Assembly: GCA_964016875.1 (NCBI GenBank)
Contig: OZ024736.1
Span: 38,596,707 to 38,660,706, forward strand
Source: Fallopia convolvulus
Lineage: Eukaryota; Streptophyta; Magnoliopsida; Caryophyllales; Polygonaceae
DNA length: 64,000 nt
Reading direction: 5' to 3'
Shown here: positions 23,789-35,400 of the stretch, piece by piece
How positions within the stretch are numbered: the first letter of the stretch is position 1
Layout: the number at the start of each line of letters is the position of its first letter
The notes under the pieces: generated by a model
The model's database searches: none
Told to the model about the DNA's origin: nothing
What the model saw: only the letters and a program-made list of their open reading frames with translations
Program-made: the position numbers and the translations under genes

Positions 23789-24210
23789 CTTTATCCTTCA
23801 AGTCTAGGTATCTCTCTTTCTCCTTTTCAGGTTTTGTGTTCTTCCTCAATTTTCGATCTAGGAAGATGGAATCCATCACAAAATGATCTAATTATGAACT
23901 TTCTGCTGGAATCGTAGCTCTACCTCACAATAACGGCCAAAATCATGAAGAAATCTCTTACATGTTTATTAATGTTATTGAATTAACAAGTCTTGAAATC
24001 AAAGAGCGAAAGAAGTCAAATTCAACATTAGGTCGCCGGAGACCCTACACTAAATTGTCAATTTGGTCGTTGCTGATCCCCCCTATAGAGGAGCAGTTGC
24101 AATTTAACTGGGTAGAAAGGGGTTTCAATTGATTTGGGTTTTAGAGGAATTAGTCATAATTTGTGTCTGAGAACCCTTCATTTTTGCATTTGGAAGCTGA
24201 AACCTTGAAG

Positions 24211-26357
24211 ATGGGCACAGAAGCACCAGTAGAGCAGCCAAATGGCCAGCAGAAGAAGATGGTCAAACAGTTGACCGGAAAGCGCGATGACACCCCTTTG
24301 CATTCTGCAATCAGGGATGGGAGATTGGATGAGGTAATTGGCATACTTTCTGATGCTACAGATGCAGAATTGAAAGAGCTTCTCTCAAAGCAAAACCAGT
24401 CTGGGGAAACTGCTTTGTATGTGGCAGCTGAGACTGGCCAGGTGGAAATCATCAGAGAACTCATCAAGTCTTATGATCCTGCTTTTGCCAGCATCAAGGC
24501 TCGTAATGGGTTCGACGCCTTCCTCATTGCAGCCAAGCAAGGGAATGTGGGTATGTTCTTAATCAAAAGTGTCAAATTCAAATTTTTTATAGGTTACTTG
24601 TACAATGAAGACATAAAAAATCACTTTCTATTTGTCAATTTTCAATGTAACATGAGTTCTTGTTCATTTAATGTTTGGATTAGTGTTATCATAGAAACAT
24701 ATATGATATTGTAAGAAGTTACTTATAACTGAAGTTGACATATTCCACACTTAAACCTGTGATGTGCAGAGATTTTAAAGGTGCTACTGGAGGCTGATCC
24801 TAACCTTTCCATGACCTATGACTCAACAAACACGACGGCTTTGCAGACCGCTGCTACACAAGGACACATCAAGGTGGTGAATTTTCTGCTGGAGTCGGGA
24901 TCTGGGCTGACCACGATAAGCCGGAGCAACGGGAAGAATGCGTTGCACTCCGCAGCTAGAAATGGTCACTTGGAGGTTGTGAAAGCACTTGTGGAGAAGG
25001 AGCCCGAGATTGCTGTTAGGGTTGACAATAAGGGGCAAACTGCTCTTCACATGGCAGTTAAGGGGCAGAATGTGGAAATTGTGGATCAGCTGATTAAGGG
25101 TAATCCTTCATCAGCTAATTTGGTGGATAACAAGGGGAACTCGGCTCTACACATTGCTACCAGAAAGGGCAGACCTCAGGTACATGATTCTTTTCACTTT
25201 CTTGTTTTAGCTGATGGATGATAATAATGCAGTAATTAGTGAAACCAAAGTTGATTCACTTGGTTCAGTTTTCAGTTTTAACTAATTTTTATTTTGCTAT
25301 AGATTTCAAAATATGTTCTATCCTTGGAGTCACCTCAATTCCTAATATTGACAACTAAAATATGAAAGCATGAAAAAGGTGTTTCAAAAGATCTGTTTTT
25401 ATTTTGGAAAAAAAAAACAAGCCCTTGCCACTGTTTTAAGTACAACGAACTAATATATGCAGTAACTTCCTTTTTCAGATCGTTAGAAGATTGCTAGCGC
25501 AAGAAGAAATTGACAAAACAGTCATTAACAAGGCAGGAGAAACCGCCTTCGACACAGCAAAGAAGACGAACCACGAAGAAATCCTGGCCATCCTTGAAGA
25601 GAACGGCGTTCAAAGCGCCAAACTCCTCAGACAAAACCCGACAAATCCAGCCAAACAGCTCAAACAAACGGTGAGCGACATAAAACACGAGGTCCATGAC
25701 CAGCTGGAGCACACTCGCAAGACCAGGAAACGGGTCCATGGGATAGCCAAACGCGTCAACAAGATGCAACTAGAAGGGCTAAACAACGCGATCAACTCCA
25801 CCACGGTTGTAGCGGTCCTAATTGCAACTGTTGCGTTTGCAGCCATTTTCACGGTCCCTGGCCAATACGTGGACGACCTGACAAACATACCTCCCGGGGC
25901 CTCCCCAGGAGAGGCGAACATAGCTTCAAACCCGGCTTTCTTGGTCTTCTTTGTGTTTGACTCGTTCGCCCTCTTCATCTCCCTAGCAGTTGTGGTGGTC
26001 CAGACGTCCGTGGTTGCTGTGCAGAGCAAGGAAAAGAAGAAGATGATGGCGATCATAAACAAGCTAATGTGGCTGGCGTGTGTGCTCATCTCTGTTGCCT
26101 TTTTTGCGCTCTCGTTCGTGGTGGTGGGAGAGAAAGAAAGGTGGCTAGCCATTAGTGTAACGGTTATAGGGACGGTGATTATGGTGACAACTTTGGGGCT
26201 GATGTGCTATTGGGTGATTGAACACCATATAGAGGCTAAGAGTCGGAGCAGTAGGAGGTCGTCCATGGATAGTAGATTGCGTTCTTGGTCGGCGTCAGTA
26301 GTGTCGGATTCAGAGATGTTGAGCAATGAAAAGTACAAGAAAATGTATGCAATTTGA
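24211..26357 (+). CDS. Ankyrin-repeat/PGG-domain membrane protein (ITN1-like)
   Basis: Three exons: 24211-24550, 24770-25179, 25479-26357, giving 542 residues. About eight ankyrin repeats fill residues 27-300 (DDTPLHSAIRDGRLDEV, TALHMAVKGQNVEIV, SALHIATRKGRPQIV). A basic linker (HTRKTRKRVHGIAKRVNKM) leads into a PGG domain from about residue 350 (GLNNAINSTTVVAVLIATVA) with four predicted membrane helices. This is the layout of the plant ITN1/ACD6-like family; ITN1 of Arabidopsis is about 590 residues and acts at the plasma membrane in salt-stress and ABA-linked signalling. The start was chosen as the first ATG; the frame upstream has only a GTG. Codon phase across both introns is consistent (GNV|EILK and RPQ|IVRR). 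A young LTR element begins 121 bp past the stop. Substrate or partner unknown. Confidence 0.93.
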
Positions 26358-26477
26358 AAGGCAAAAGAAAAAAAAAAAAAAAAAGAGGCTGATGTGCCTT
26401 GCCTTATTGTATTTTTTTGTATCCGAGGCATATCCCAAAGAAATAGTAGTGTATATGATTAAAAAGTTGGTATAGTT

Positions 26478-26817
26478 TGATACGGACCCGGTGTGGATCG
26501 CGTATCGGAACCCTTGTTGGTCAAGGGGTTGAGCCTAATCCGGTGTGGATTCCGACTCGGGATAAACGTGGTTGGTTGCCACGGGTTGAAGAACGATAAA
26601 TTTAGAGCAAAAAGAGAAATTAATTAACTGACTTTATTCATTGATAGGAGCCTCACAACTTAAGGGTATTTATAATAACCCTGGTATCTAGATAAACCCT
26701 AGTTGCTAAAATAAAAAAGATAATCTTAATAAAAATAAAATGAAATCTCTAAATAAAAGGAAAGCATAATTATCCTAATATTCTGATATATTCTGCTAGC
26801 ATAATTATAGCGTATCA
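26478..26817 (-). repeat. 3' LTR of the RRM element
   Basis: 340 bp. Contains a TATA-like TATAAATA on the minus strand (plus 26667-26674). Carries a 9-bp segment near its left end that the other LTR lacks. The neighbouring purine-rich tract on the minus strand reads CCGGGGGAGTAAT. Confidence 0.93.
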
Positions 26818-26984
26818 ATTACTCCCCCGGTGAGAATCGACTCGTCCTCGAGGCGGAAATCAGGAAAAGAAGTGCCCATAATCGACTTGTCCTTCGCTCA
26901 TCGTTGGGCTTCGAGAATTTGACGGGAGACTTGCTCATAATCCTCGGCATAGCTAGGTAGAATTTGAGTGGAGACTTACCTCTA

Positions 26985-28520
26985 TCAAAAGGCATGACGT
27001 GCCATTCTCGGTGCCCTTTCCGAATTGAATACACCAGCACAGGAATTCCAATTCAATACCTTGCCCAACTTGTTCCAATTCAGCACAGTAATTCCTGGGT
27101 TGAAAAGAAACAACCTAGTAACGTGGATTAAATTAAATGAAACTCCACAAATAGATAACAACACCATAGAATCTTCAACTTTAAGCATTAGCAAGGACGT
27201 CGTCAACTCCGTGGAGGAGCCACGCAACACAGCCCAAGAATTAATTTGCACCTTCTCACCACAAGGCAACAATGTCGACCCAAATAGATGACTCGCAACA
27301 ATTCCCGGATCGAAAACACAATTACCAACATTGCACATTTGATTAGGATAAGCATTACCAATGAATCCTCTAAGAGGCATTTGAACAAACACCTGGTGTG
27401 CGCCACGAATGTCAACAGTCCTAGAGCTGCTCGTGCACTGTATTATCGCGAAATGCTCGGCCTGGTTCTGGAATGGTAGGGGTGGCAGAACACGGCGGCC
27501 GAACTGCTGGGGTGGTGGTGGAATCCGGACGAGCACCGCCTGCATAAAATCATTGTAACGTTGGGTCTTCTGCAACTTGGAGACATTATCAAGACCTTCA
27601 AAATTCAGAGCTTCCCAGTCGTCCATAGCTCCATCACCATCTTCCTCCATATGACCTGCACCAACATCTGCTTCCTTCGGAATATCAGCTTCATTGTCTG
27701 ATAACTCATCAAGATCAGCCAAAAAGGAATCATTCAGAGTTGCCGGCGCCATAGCAGATCTGGCATTCCTACTTCCCCGCAGATCTGGAAATCCGACATC
27801 AACGGGAGCGGGCGGCGCGAACTGTGGGGGTGGTGTTGGGCGTCCGACGAGTGCCGCTTGGGGAGGAATGGCGTGAGGATTCGTCGGCGCCGCTGCAGCA
27901 ACCTCTGGGTGAACGAGATTGGCTTGCAATTCCGCAATCCCAACGGCGGTGTGAGGGTTCGCCTCGATGTGGGTGGTGTGAAGGGGCGCCAGGAACTGGC
28001 CGGGGTCGGATTGAGTTGCGAAGGGGTCGCCGTTATGGGTCGCGGTGGTCGGGATCGCTGCGACAGATCCGGTATGATTCGCGACAGATCCGAGCACGGG
28101 AGTGGGTGTCGCGCGAACAACTGGTGAGTCGATGGTGGCCGCGGTCGGCAACGAGGAGGCAGCGGTCGCTGCCTCTGGCGGCGGCCTGGTGGCGGTCACC
28201 TCTTGTTGCAGAAACGTGGCGGCGAATTTCTGCGGTTTTTGGCCGACGATTGAAGGTAACGTCGACGGCGACCAAAACACTTCTAGTTGACAACACCCGT
28301 CGTAGAGGCATCTCCCGTAGAGAGATCTAATCGCCTTGAGAGCGGAATCATGAGTCCGAAATTGGATTTGCCAATAAAATCGAGACCCATAACCTACTCT
28401 TTGAATGTTGTTCAAGACACCGATTTGTGAGAATACTTGATACAACACTTGATTGGAGATTACGTAGTATTCACGATGAATTATGACGAGCAGCGTTCGA
28501 TGCTCCTTGTCGTTGGCCAT
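26985..28520 (-). CDS. Retrotransposon ORF with PTB-like RNA-recognition motif
   Basis: An intact 511-codon ORF beginning 33 bp inside the element, with a good plant start context (TTTCCATGGCC). Residues about 8-82 form an RRM: LLVIIHREYYVISNQVLYQVF, then WQIQFRTHDSALKAIRSLYG, then RCLYDGCCQLEVFWS. The LYDGCCQL block and the spacing closely resemble RRM2 of plant polypyrimidine-tract-binding protein homologs. The rest is a long Ala/Pro/Thr-rich linker (about 100-240), an acidic patch (DELSDNEADIPKEADVGAG), and a C-terminal half I do not recognise. No zinc knuckle or known gag or pol domain. It is intronless and lies between LTRs, so it is element-encoded and not a host gene in place. It may be a captured host fragment acting as an RNA-binding substitute for gag; that role is an inference. 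Confidence 0.82.
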   Translation of the reverse strand: MANDKEHRTLLVIIHREYYVISNQVLYQVFSQIGVLNNIQRVGYGSRFYWQIQFRTHDSALKAIRSLYGRCLYDGCCQLEVFWSPSTLPSIVGQKPQKFAATFLQQEVTATRPPPEAATAASSLPTAATIDSPVVRATPTPVLGSVANHTGSVAAIPTTATHNGDPFATQSDPGQFLAPLHTTHIEANPHTAVGIAELQANLVHPEVAAAAPTNPHAIPPQAALVGRPTPPPQFAPPAPVDVGFPDLRGSRNARSAMAPATLNDSFLADLDELSDNEADIPKEADVGAGHMEEDGDGAMDDWEALNFEGLDNVSKLQKTQRYNDFMQAVLVRIPPPPQQFGRRVLPPLPFQNQAEHFAIIQCTSSSRTVDIRGAHQVFVQMPLRGFIGNAYPNQMCNVGNCVFDPGIVASHLFGSTLLPCGEKVQINSWAVLRGSSTELTTSLLMLKVEDSMVLLSICGVSFNLIHVTRLFLFNPGITVLNWNKLGKVLNWNSCAGVFNSERAPRMARHAF

Positions 28521-28539
28521 GGAAACGCAGAGTTCAGGG

Positions 28540-28551
28540 ATGAAAGCACCA
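28540..28551 (-). other. Primer binding site of the RRM element
   Basis: The minus strand reads TGGTGCTTTCAT, two bases after the 5' LTR. It begins TGG as tRNA-primed sites do but is not the initiator-Met type; the tRNA was not assigned. Confidence 0.7.
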
Positions 28552-28553
28552 GT

Positions 28554-28884
28554 TGATACGGACCCGGCGTATCGGAACCCTTGTTGGTCAAGGGGTTGAG
28601 CCTAATCCGGTGTGGATTCCGACTCGGGATAAACGTGGTTGGTTGCCACGGGTTGAAGAACGATAAATTTAGAGCAAAAAGAGAAATTAATTAACTGACT
28701 TTATTTATTGATAGGAGCCTCACAACTTAAGGGTATTTATAATAACCCTGGTATCTAGATAAACCCTAGTTGCTAAAATAAAAAAGATAATCTTAATAAA
28801 AATAAAATGAAATCTCTAAATAAAAGGAAAGCATAATTATCCTAATATTCTGATATATTCTGCTAGCATAATTATAGCGTATCA
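28554..28884 (-). repeat. 5' LTR of the RRM element
   Basis: 331 bp, identical to 26478-26817 except for a 9-bp deletion near 28567 and a T for C at about 28707. Confidence 0.93.
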
Positions 28885-28889
28885 TAGTT

Positions 28890-29449
28890 ACTATAGTTTA
28901 TCAACCCTTTTTGGTATGCATTTTTTCAAGAGGAGTCCACACCCATAAATCCTCAAATGTGCAATGGATTAAGCACTTGCAGCAGAATTGTAGAACATAA
29001 ACCTAGTTTTTTTGCCAAATAGTTTAAAACAAACTGAATAGAGGAGATTTTGAGTACAATCTCAAAATTAAACCTGAAAGAAACAAACAAAGATAAAATT
29101 TGGAGCAACAATGGCCAAGTGTGGTTTCTAAAGAATTGCACCATATAGGCATATACTATCAATTGTAGCATTAGCAAATGATTTGCTTCCTTTTATTTAT
29201 TTATTTGAAACCATTTGTTTCCCTTTTTTTTATGTTTCGTTCACACACCGTTTTGAACTTGTGTAATGTGCTTGTCGTTTGGGGCTCTTCCGTCGATCCG
29301 CTGGGTGGAAATTACACAAACAGAACAAGGAGGAAGAAACAATAGAAATTCTCTTCTCCAACTCCTTGTGTAAAAAACCCTAGAAAACTTTCTCCATCCT
29401 CCTTACCTGCAATCGATTGGAGGATTTTGGATAAAATAAATCAAGATCA
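28890..29449. other. Upstream region and leader of UFL1
   Basis: AT-rich sequence without recognisable coding content. The last 150 bp (from about 29300) are the likely promoter-proximal part and 5' leader of the UFL1 gene. The LTR element ends 560 bp upstream of the UFL1 start codon. Confidence 0.5.
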
Positions 29450-32400
29450 ATGGATGAAGAATTGCTCGAGTTGCAGAGACAGTTCGAGGTAGCGCAACAA
29501 GCTAAGTCGAGCATCCGGTTGTCGGAGCGAAACGTTGTCGAATTGGTCCAGAAACTCCATGAACTTCAAATCATTGACTTCGATCTCCTTCACACTGTCT
29601 CCGGGAAGGAATATATCACTCCTGTAAATCTCTCTCCCTCTTGATTAATTCAATTCTTATTTTGGACAAATTTGGTAGTGACTTTTAGCAATTGCGTTAA
29701 GCAGTCTGTGACTGCTGTTGAGATCAGGAGAAAGGTCATCGTCTTAGTTTTAACTTTACTATAGATTGTCCGAATTAGTACTGGGATTTCGTCGTTGGAT
29801 TTGTATTGACTTAAAAGTGTTAGTTCAATTACATGTTGAGGGAGTCATTCAGGCTTCTGAGTTGTTTTAATAGTCGTTCCCTACTTGTGCTGTTTTTTTT
29901 GGTAGAAATCAATAGTTTTGTTGATTTATGAGTTTGATATTTATATGATTGATGTAACTCGAAATTTTGTTGGAACAGGAGCAACTTCGTCTTGAAATGC
30001 TTGCGGAGATAAACAAAATAGGGCGCGTTTCATTGATTGATCTCGCAGATGTTACTGGTGTTGATTTGTATCATGTTGAGAAACAAGCCCAAGCTGTAGT
30101 ATCTAATGATCCAGGACTTATGTTAATTCAAGGGGAAATAATATCAAATTCTTATTGGGATAATGTGGCTGAGGAAATTAATGAGAGGCTTCAAGAATGT
30201 AGTCAAATTGCCCTTGCTGAGATTGCTGCACAAATACAAGTCGGTTCCCAGTTGATTGCTTCGGTGCTGGAATCCAGGATTGGGACTTTGGTATTATCTC
30301 TTTCCTTAATCGATGTTCTTGGTGTTAGATTTGGATTCTTGTACGAGTTTTGATGTCTGTATTTACCTGTGTACGTAGATCAAAGGTAGATTAGAAGGTG
30401 GACAACTATATACTCCGGCATATGTTGCCCGTGTGAATGCAATGGTTCGTGGGGCGGCAAGAGCTATAACTGTTCCTTCAAATTTGTCTGCTTTATGGAG
30501 CTCTCTGCAGCAGCTACTGCAGGAGATGAATGGAGCAACTGGGGTTGCGATGGATAATTCATTTTTTCAGTCACTATTCTACGGTTTGGTGAAGGAAGGA
30601 GAAATCCTCGGGTCTGTTCGGGCTGGAGTTCATTGGACACCTGCAGTAAGATTTATTTGCTTTCTAGACTTATTTCATCCGCTGTAATGTTCCATTTCTC
30701 CTCAGTTTTGACACCATTGGTGTTTGATTTTGACCTGATATACTAAGTATATTGTCAATTTGTAAGTTGTAACTATATGTATATCATGATTGTTCTCATA
30801 CGGCCTTACCTTCCCGATTTTGAACCTATGCTTTCCAGGTTTTTGCCACTGCTCAAAAGGAATGTGTGGATTCTTTCCTTTCTCAGGTTTGAAGCTTGTC
30901 TACAAAACATCAAATTTGAATTTTTGTTATGTCGAAAATTTAAAAATATTTACTCTGCAGAAATTGAGTCTTTAAACACTTCATTCTTTTGATGCTGCAG
31001 AATTCCTTCATCACCTATGACACGCTACACAAACTGGGAATTCCACAACCTGTGCAGTACTTGCAGGTAGCTTGTGTCCTGATTTGTAGTATACCTTATC
31101 TTTTTGTCTATATGTTAAATCTTATTAAATTTGAATCTTGAACTCCATAATGTAGTCCAGGTATCCTGATGGTATACCTTTGGTTACCTTATTCGTTCAT
31201 GCATCAATTATTGATATGCTAGATGCAGCACTGGAGGATGCTGTTGAACGTGGAAGTTGGTGAGTCTTGAAATGCCTTCATTTAAACATTAAACTTTGGG
31301 TTTGCTAGTGAATTTTTTCTGTTATCTTGAAGCTCTTACAGTCTTAAATCTAGAAGCATTTGCTTTTGTATAATACTGTAAGCTGTAGTAATCAGCAACA
31401 AGTTTTTCATTCTCTGACCTAGGCCTATATCTGCATACATCATGATTTCTCATTTTAATTTGTTTGAGTTGTATCAATAATTTCAGGTTAACTAGTGTGC
31501 TTCTTTATAGATCACTTGCTGAGCTGCTGTTAAAGATTTCTTCCCTCTGATATTTTTATCTTTGCTTTGCTGCCTCACCCTTATATGTGTCTTGATTTAT
31601 CAACTCATGGTTGCAGGTTTGATTCAATGTCTGTGTTGCCCTCCTCATTAGGATCTCAAGATGCAGCTAAGATTTTGTCATTGTGTCCCTCCATTCAGTC
31701 AGCTCTTAAGGTTATTTTGCTACAATTGTTATTTTTTCAAGATAAAAGACCTTAATGAGTGTTTCTTCTCCTCATGGGTTAAATCTTAATAGAGTCTTAA
31801 CATTGTTTTCAGACCAACAAAGCACTCGTCGTGGCAGATTCTTATGTTCTAAGTGAAGGCTTTATCAAGGTAAATGCTGATGATTTTGCATTGTTTGTTG
31901 ATGGAGGAAAAGGATGCGTACATCTCGAACCCCCAGATCCCGTTCATACCGGGTTCCACCTGGGTAGATTTTGTTGTTGTTGTTGCTGTTGTTGTTGTTG
32001 TTGTTGAGGAAAAGGACATTCCTAATGGTTTTTGTGTACTGAAATAAGAACTTGATTGATGCTTAGCTGTTTGGTTAAATCATATTTCTGGATAATAGAT
32101 GATTGGCATATTAAGTGCATCAATTGTTTTTGTTATTTTATTAATCTGTCCACTTTCTGATTGTTTGGCATGCTGTCCGCTTTATAAAGTAGAACTGAAT
32201 CTAGCAACTCTGAATCTGTGCTCGTGTATGTTTTCCTTCTTTTCTTGTGTAGGATATCTTCAATCGCATGGAGAAGGAAATGGATACATTTCAAGTTCCT
32301 GGATCTTCTGCTGCCAGGCTGGATGGTGATAAGAATTTTACCAAAGAAAGTCAAGGGAATGATTCTAGTAGATTTTCTGATGCAAATGAAGCTGGTAGTG

Positions 32401-35400
32401 GTAGTAGTAAACCAAGCATGGATAAAGGGTCAAAGAAAAAGAAAGGACGATCTGCAGGAAGTGGGAGGGCTTCTACCGCTGAAATTGATATTGATGTCCA
32501 GGAGTCTGTTCCCACTAAATCCAAGAGAGGCCAGAAGAAAGGAAAGGATACATCTAGATCTTCCGATACAAAAGCAACAAAAGAAGAAAATCCTGGTGCA
32601 CCCTCACAGCAGTGGATGATGGAGAAAATTTTGGCCTTAGTGCCTGATTTTGATGAGCAAGGTTCACCATTTATGCTATGAACATACATCTCTTATATTT
32701 TGGCACCAGCTTCATATGTTTGAAATGAAATTATCTCTCTGCTGTTAGGTATTGATGATCCAGAGGCAATCCTTAAACCTTTAGCCAGTCATTTGAGACC
32801 ACTGCTTCTCTCATCATGGAATGAGAGAAGGAAAACTGTATTTGCAGAAAATTCCAACAGAATGAAGCGCCTTCTTGATGATTTGCAGAAGAAATTTGAT
32901 GAGGTTAGAACTAGCATTACCTTGTGTCCTCTTGATTGAGTTTAATTGTGTAAATTTAACTTTGTAGCATCCTACTGCATGTGATCAAGTAGCATGGTTC
33001 TCCTAAACACCTAAAAGCTTCTGGAAGAAGATAGGATCAATTTTAAATTTCTAGATTGCTAGATTGCTGATTATGTTGGTATTATTTGTTCACATTTTCT
33101 TATACTTGTTCAGTGGTCACTTAAAATCCGTTCTCTGCTTTCAGTCTTTCTTAAAGATGCAGTTGTATGAGAAAGCATTAGATTTGTTTGAAGATGATCA
33201 ATCAACTTCGGTACCTTCCTCCTCATGCTCCTAATTTTTTGATTTATGTCTGCTGTATGGAAACTGGTGATAATGTTTTTTTTCCTATTCACAGGTTGTA
33301 TTGCACCGACATTTGCTAAGAACTACTGGGGCCTCTATTGTGGATATGCTCTTACATAATTTGGTTGGCCATCTTCTGCACTTTCCATTGTTAAATTTCT
33401 GTGGCTTTATATCAGAATTTTTAGGTACCAAATGCTACTCTTTTTCTGAATTTAGGATGAACACAACAAATTGAAGAATGGTGTTGAAGTTGAAGATTCT
33501 CCTAATGATGAGCCTGTTTCTTTTGATCCCAGTGAAAGAATCACAGTTGTATGTGACTCCATCTGAATGTGTTAATTTTTTTTCTCTCATTTTCCATTTT
33601 TACTTTCTTGCAATGCGCTCACTTGAGCTTGTCAATCTTTTGCGTCAAGAAAGAGGACTGAGCTTGCTTCCATAATTTTCTTTGTCACAGGCTAAAGGCT
33701 TGCACAGGTCCCTTTCAGCCAAGGCTAATGCTTTAGTGGAGTCTTTGGATGGGAAGGTTAGTACCTCAGTATGCCATTCATTTTTCATCTTGAGTTATGA
33801 GTGGAAGACAATGGACTTTTTTAATACTAAAGAAACTGTGTTTACTCTGCTAGTACTTCTGAAAAAAAAAGTCCATGCCTTTTTGAAGTGATGTATATAG
33901 CTTTCTACTTAGTTTTTATTTGCTGGTTTAAAATTCTATCCATGCATCATGCGTCTAAGACTGCACCTGGTTTATTAACCGATTTAACACAAATTATTTG
34001 CATTGGCAGCGAGTGGACACGTTCATGACATATTTGGAAGAAGTGGCAGAGGAAAGGTAGCATTGACTTTTATAATGCATGAACTGGCTATTTCATTTGC
34101 AATTGAATTCGTTTGGGAACTGATTAAGTTCTTGTTTCTATAGTGGACTGCTTTTGAAGAAGCTTGATAAAAAATTGGAAAGAACATTACTACATTCATA
34201 TCGCAAGGTTTGTATGGCTAATATTTTGCAATAGTTACTCTGTATGCTTTCCTATATTTCATGTAATGTTTTAATTGATTTTTTATGCCAAAATAATTGC
34301 AAACAGACATTTAATTTATATTTATAGAAGTCTACGATGGTTTTAATGTTTATATTAAGAACCTTTGGTATCCAAATATTCAATATGATGTTGTACTTCT
34401 AAGCAATGAGATTGAAATTGATTTCTTCAACCTAAGTGAATCTTTTGTGCATGATATCTTTGATGCCAAAATATTAGTTGTGTTATAACACCTGCATGAT
34501 CATATATAATGTGTGTTGGATGAAATTGCAAACACAAAACAGTAACTGGTCTGTGTTTGATGTCATGGGAAGATGGTGCATTTCTCTGATTTATGCATAT
34601 GAAATGTTATGGTTCTTTGCTCCGTATACACTACACTGATGAAGTTTGCATTTGCAACTTGCAATTGATATGATTGGTTATTGTTCTCCCATATGGATGA
34701 ATATATATTACAAAGATTTATAGACCAACTATATTTGCTCTAATTTGTATGTCATGACGCTGTTATCAGGATCTGATGTCTCAAGTATCTTCAGAAACTG
34801 ATCCAATTTCACTGCTGTCTAAAGTCGTTTCCTTGCTTTATTTGAAGGTCAGGCAAATTTTCTTTGTCGTTTATCTCTAATTCCCCATACTTAATGCCCC
34901 CAGGCATACAGATCCATCCTTAGATTTTTCTGCTGATCTTTTAATGTGCTATTAGGTTTACAATAAAGCACTCCAGGCCCCGGGAAGGGCCATGTCTGCT
35001 GTTGTCTCTCGCTTGAAGGTATGCTGTATTAGATCTACCTACTACAATATATGCCTTCATCTATAATCTGCTATCAACTTTTTGGTTCTATTCCTGATGT
35101 TCAGAATGACATATAGTGTTGGATGGTAATATTTGAACTTTTCTCACAACTTGCATTACATGCACTTGAAAATTCTAAAAAATTGTATGAACGAGCAATT
35201 GACGAATAAAAAAGGTTCCTAAAATCTTATATTGAAAGAGGTCAGTGTACAAGAGAGTTGCACCAGGCTCAAGGTAAATTTGATATGAGTTATGACTTAG
35301 GATAAGTTTCAATTAGAAAGTCTTTACTTTTATAGTCATGATATATCCTTTTGCAAAGCATTTCACTTGTGTTCATTCTGTGCATACTTCTATACTCTTA

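Larger units (their letters stand above)
26478..28884 (-). mobile_element. Young non-autonomous LTR retrotransposon with an RRM ORF
   Basis: A 2.4 kb element flanked by a perfect 5-bp duplication TAGTT (26473-26477 and 28885-28889). LTRs are 340 bp (26478-26817) and 331 bp (28554-28884), differing by one 9-bp indel and one base. On the minus strand it starts TGATACGCTATAA and ends CGTATCA. It has a primer site (28540-28551), a single long ORF (28520-26985) and a purine-rich tract next to the 3' LTR. No protease, integrase or reverse transcriptase is present. A short stretch before the 3' LTR reads DFRLEDESILTGG, reminiscent of the 3' end of Gypsy polyproteins, so it probably depends on an autonomous Gypsy relative. 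Target duplication, near-identical LTRs and the open ORF make this a recent insertion. Confidence 0.93.

Noticed and set aside
26985..28520. The RRM ORF as an ordinary host PTB gene or processed pseudogene
   Set aside because: It is framed by two near-identical LTRs, a primer site, a purine tract and one shared target duplication, and only one RRM is present, whereas PTB proteins have several.
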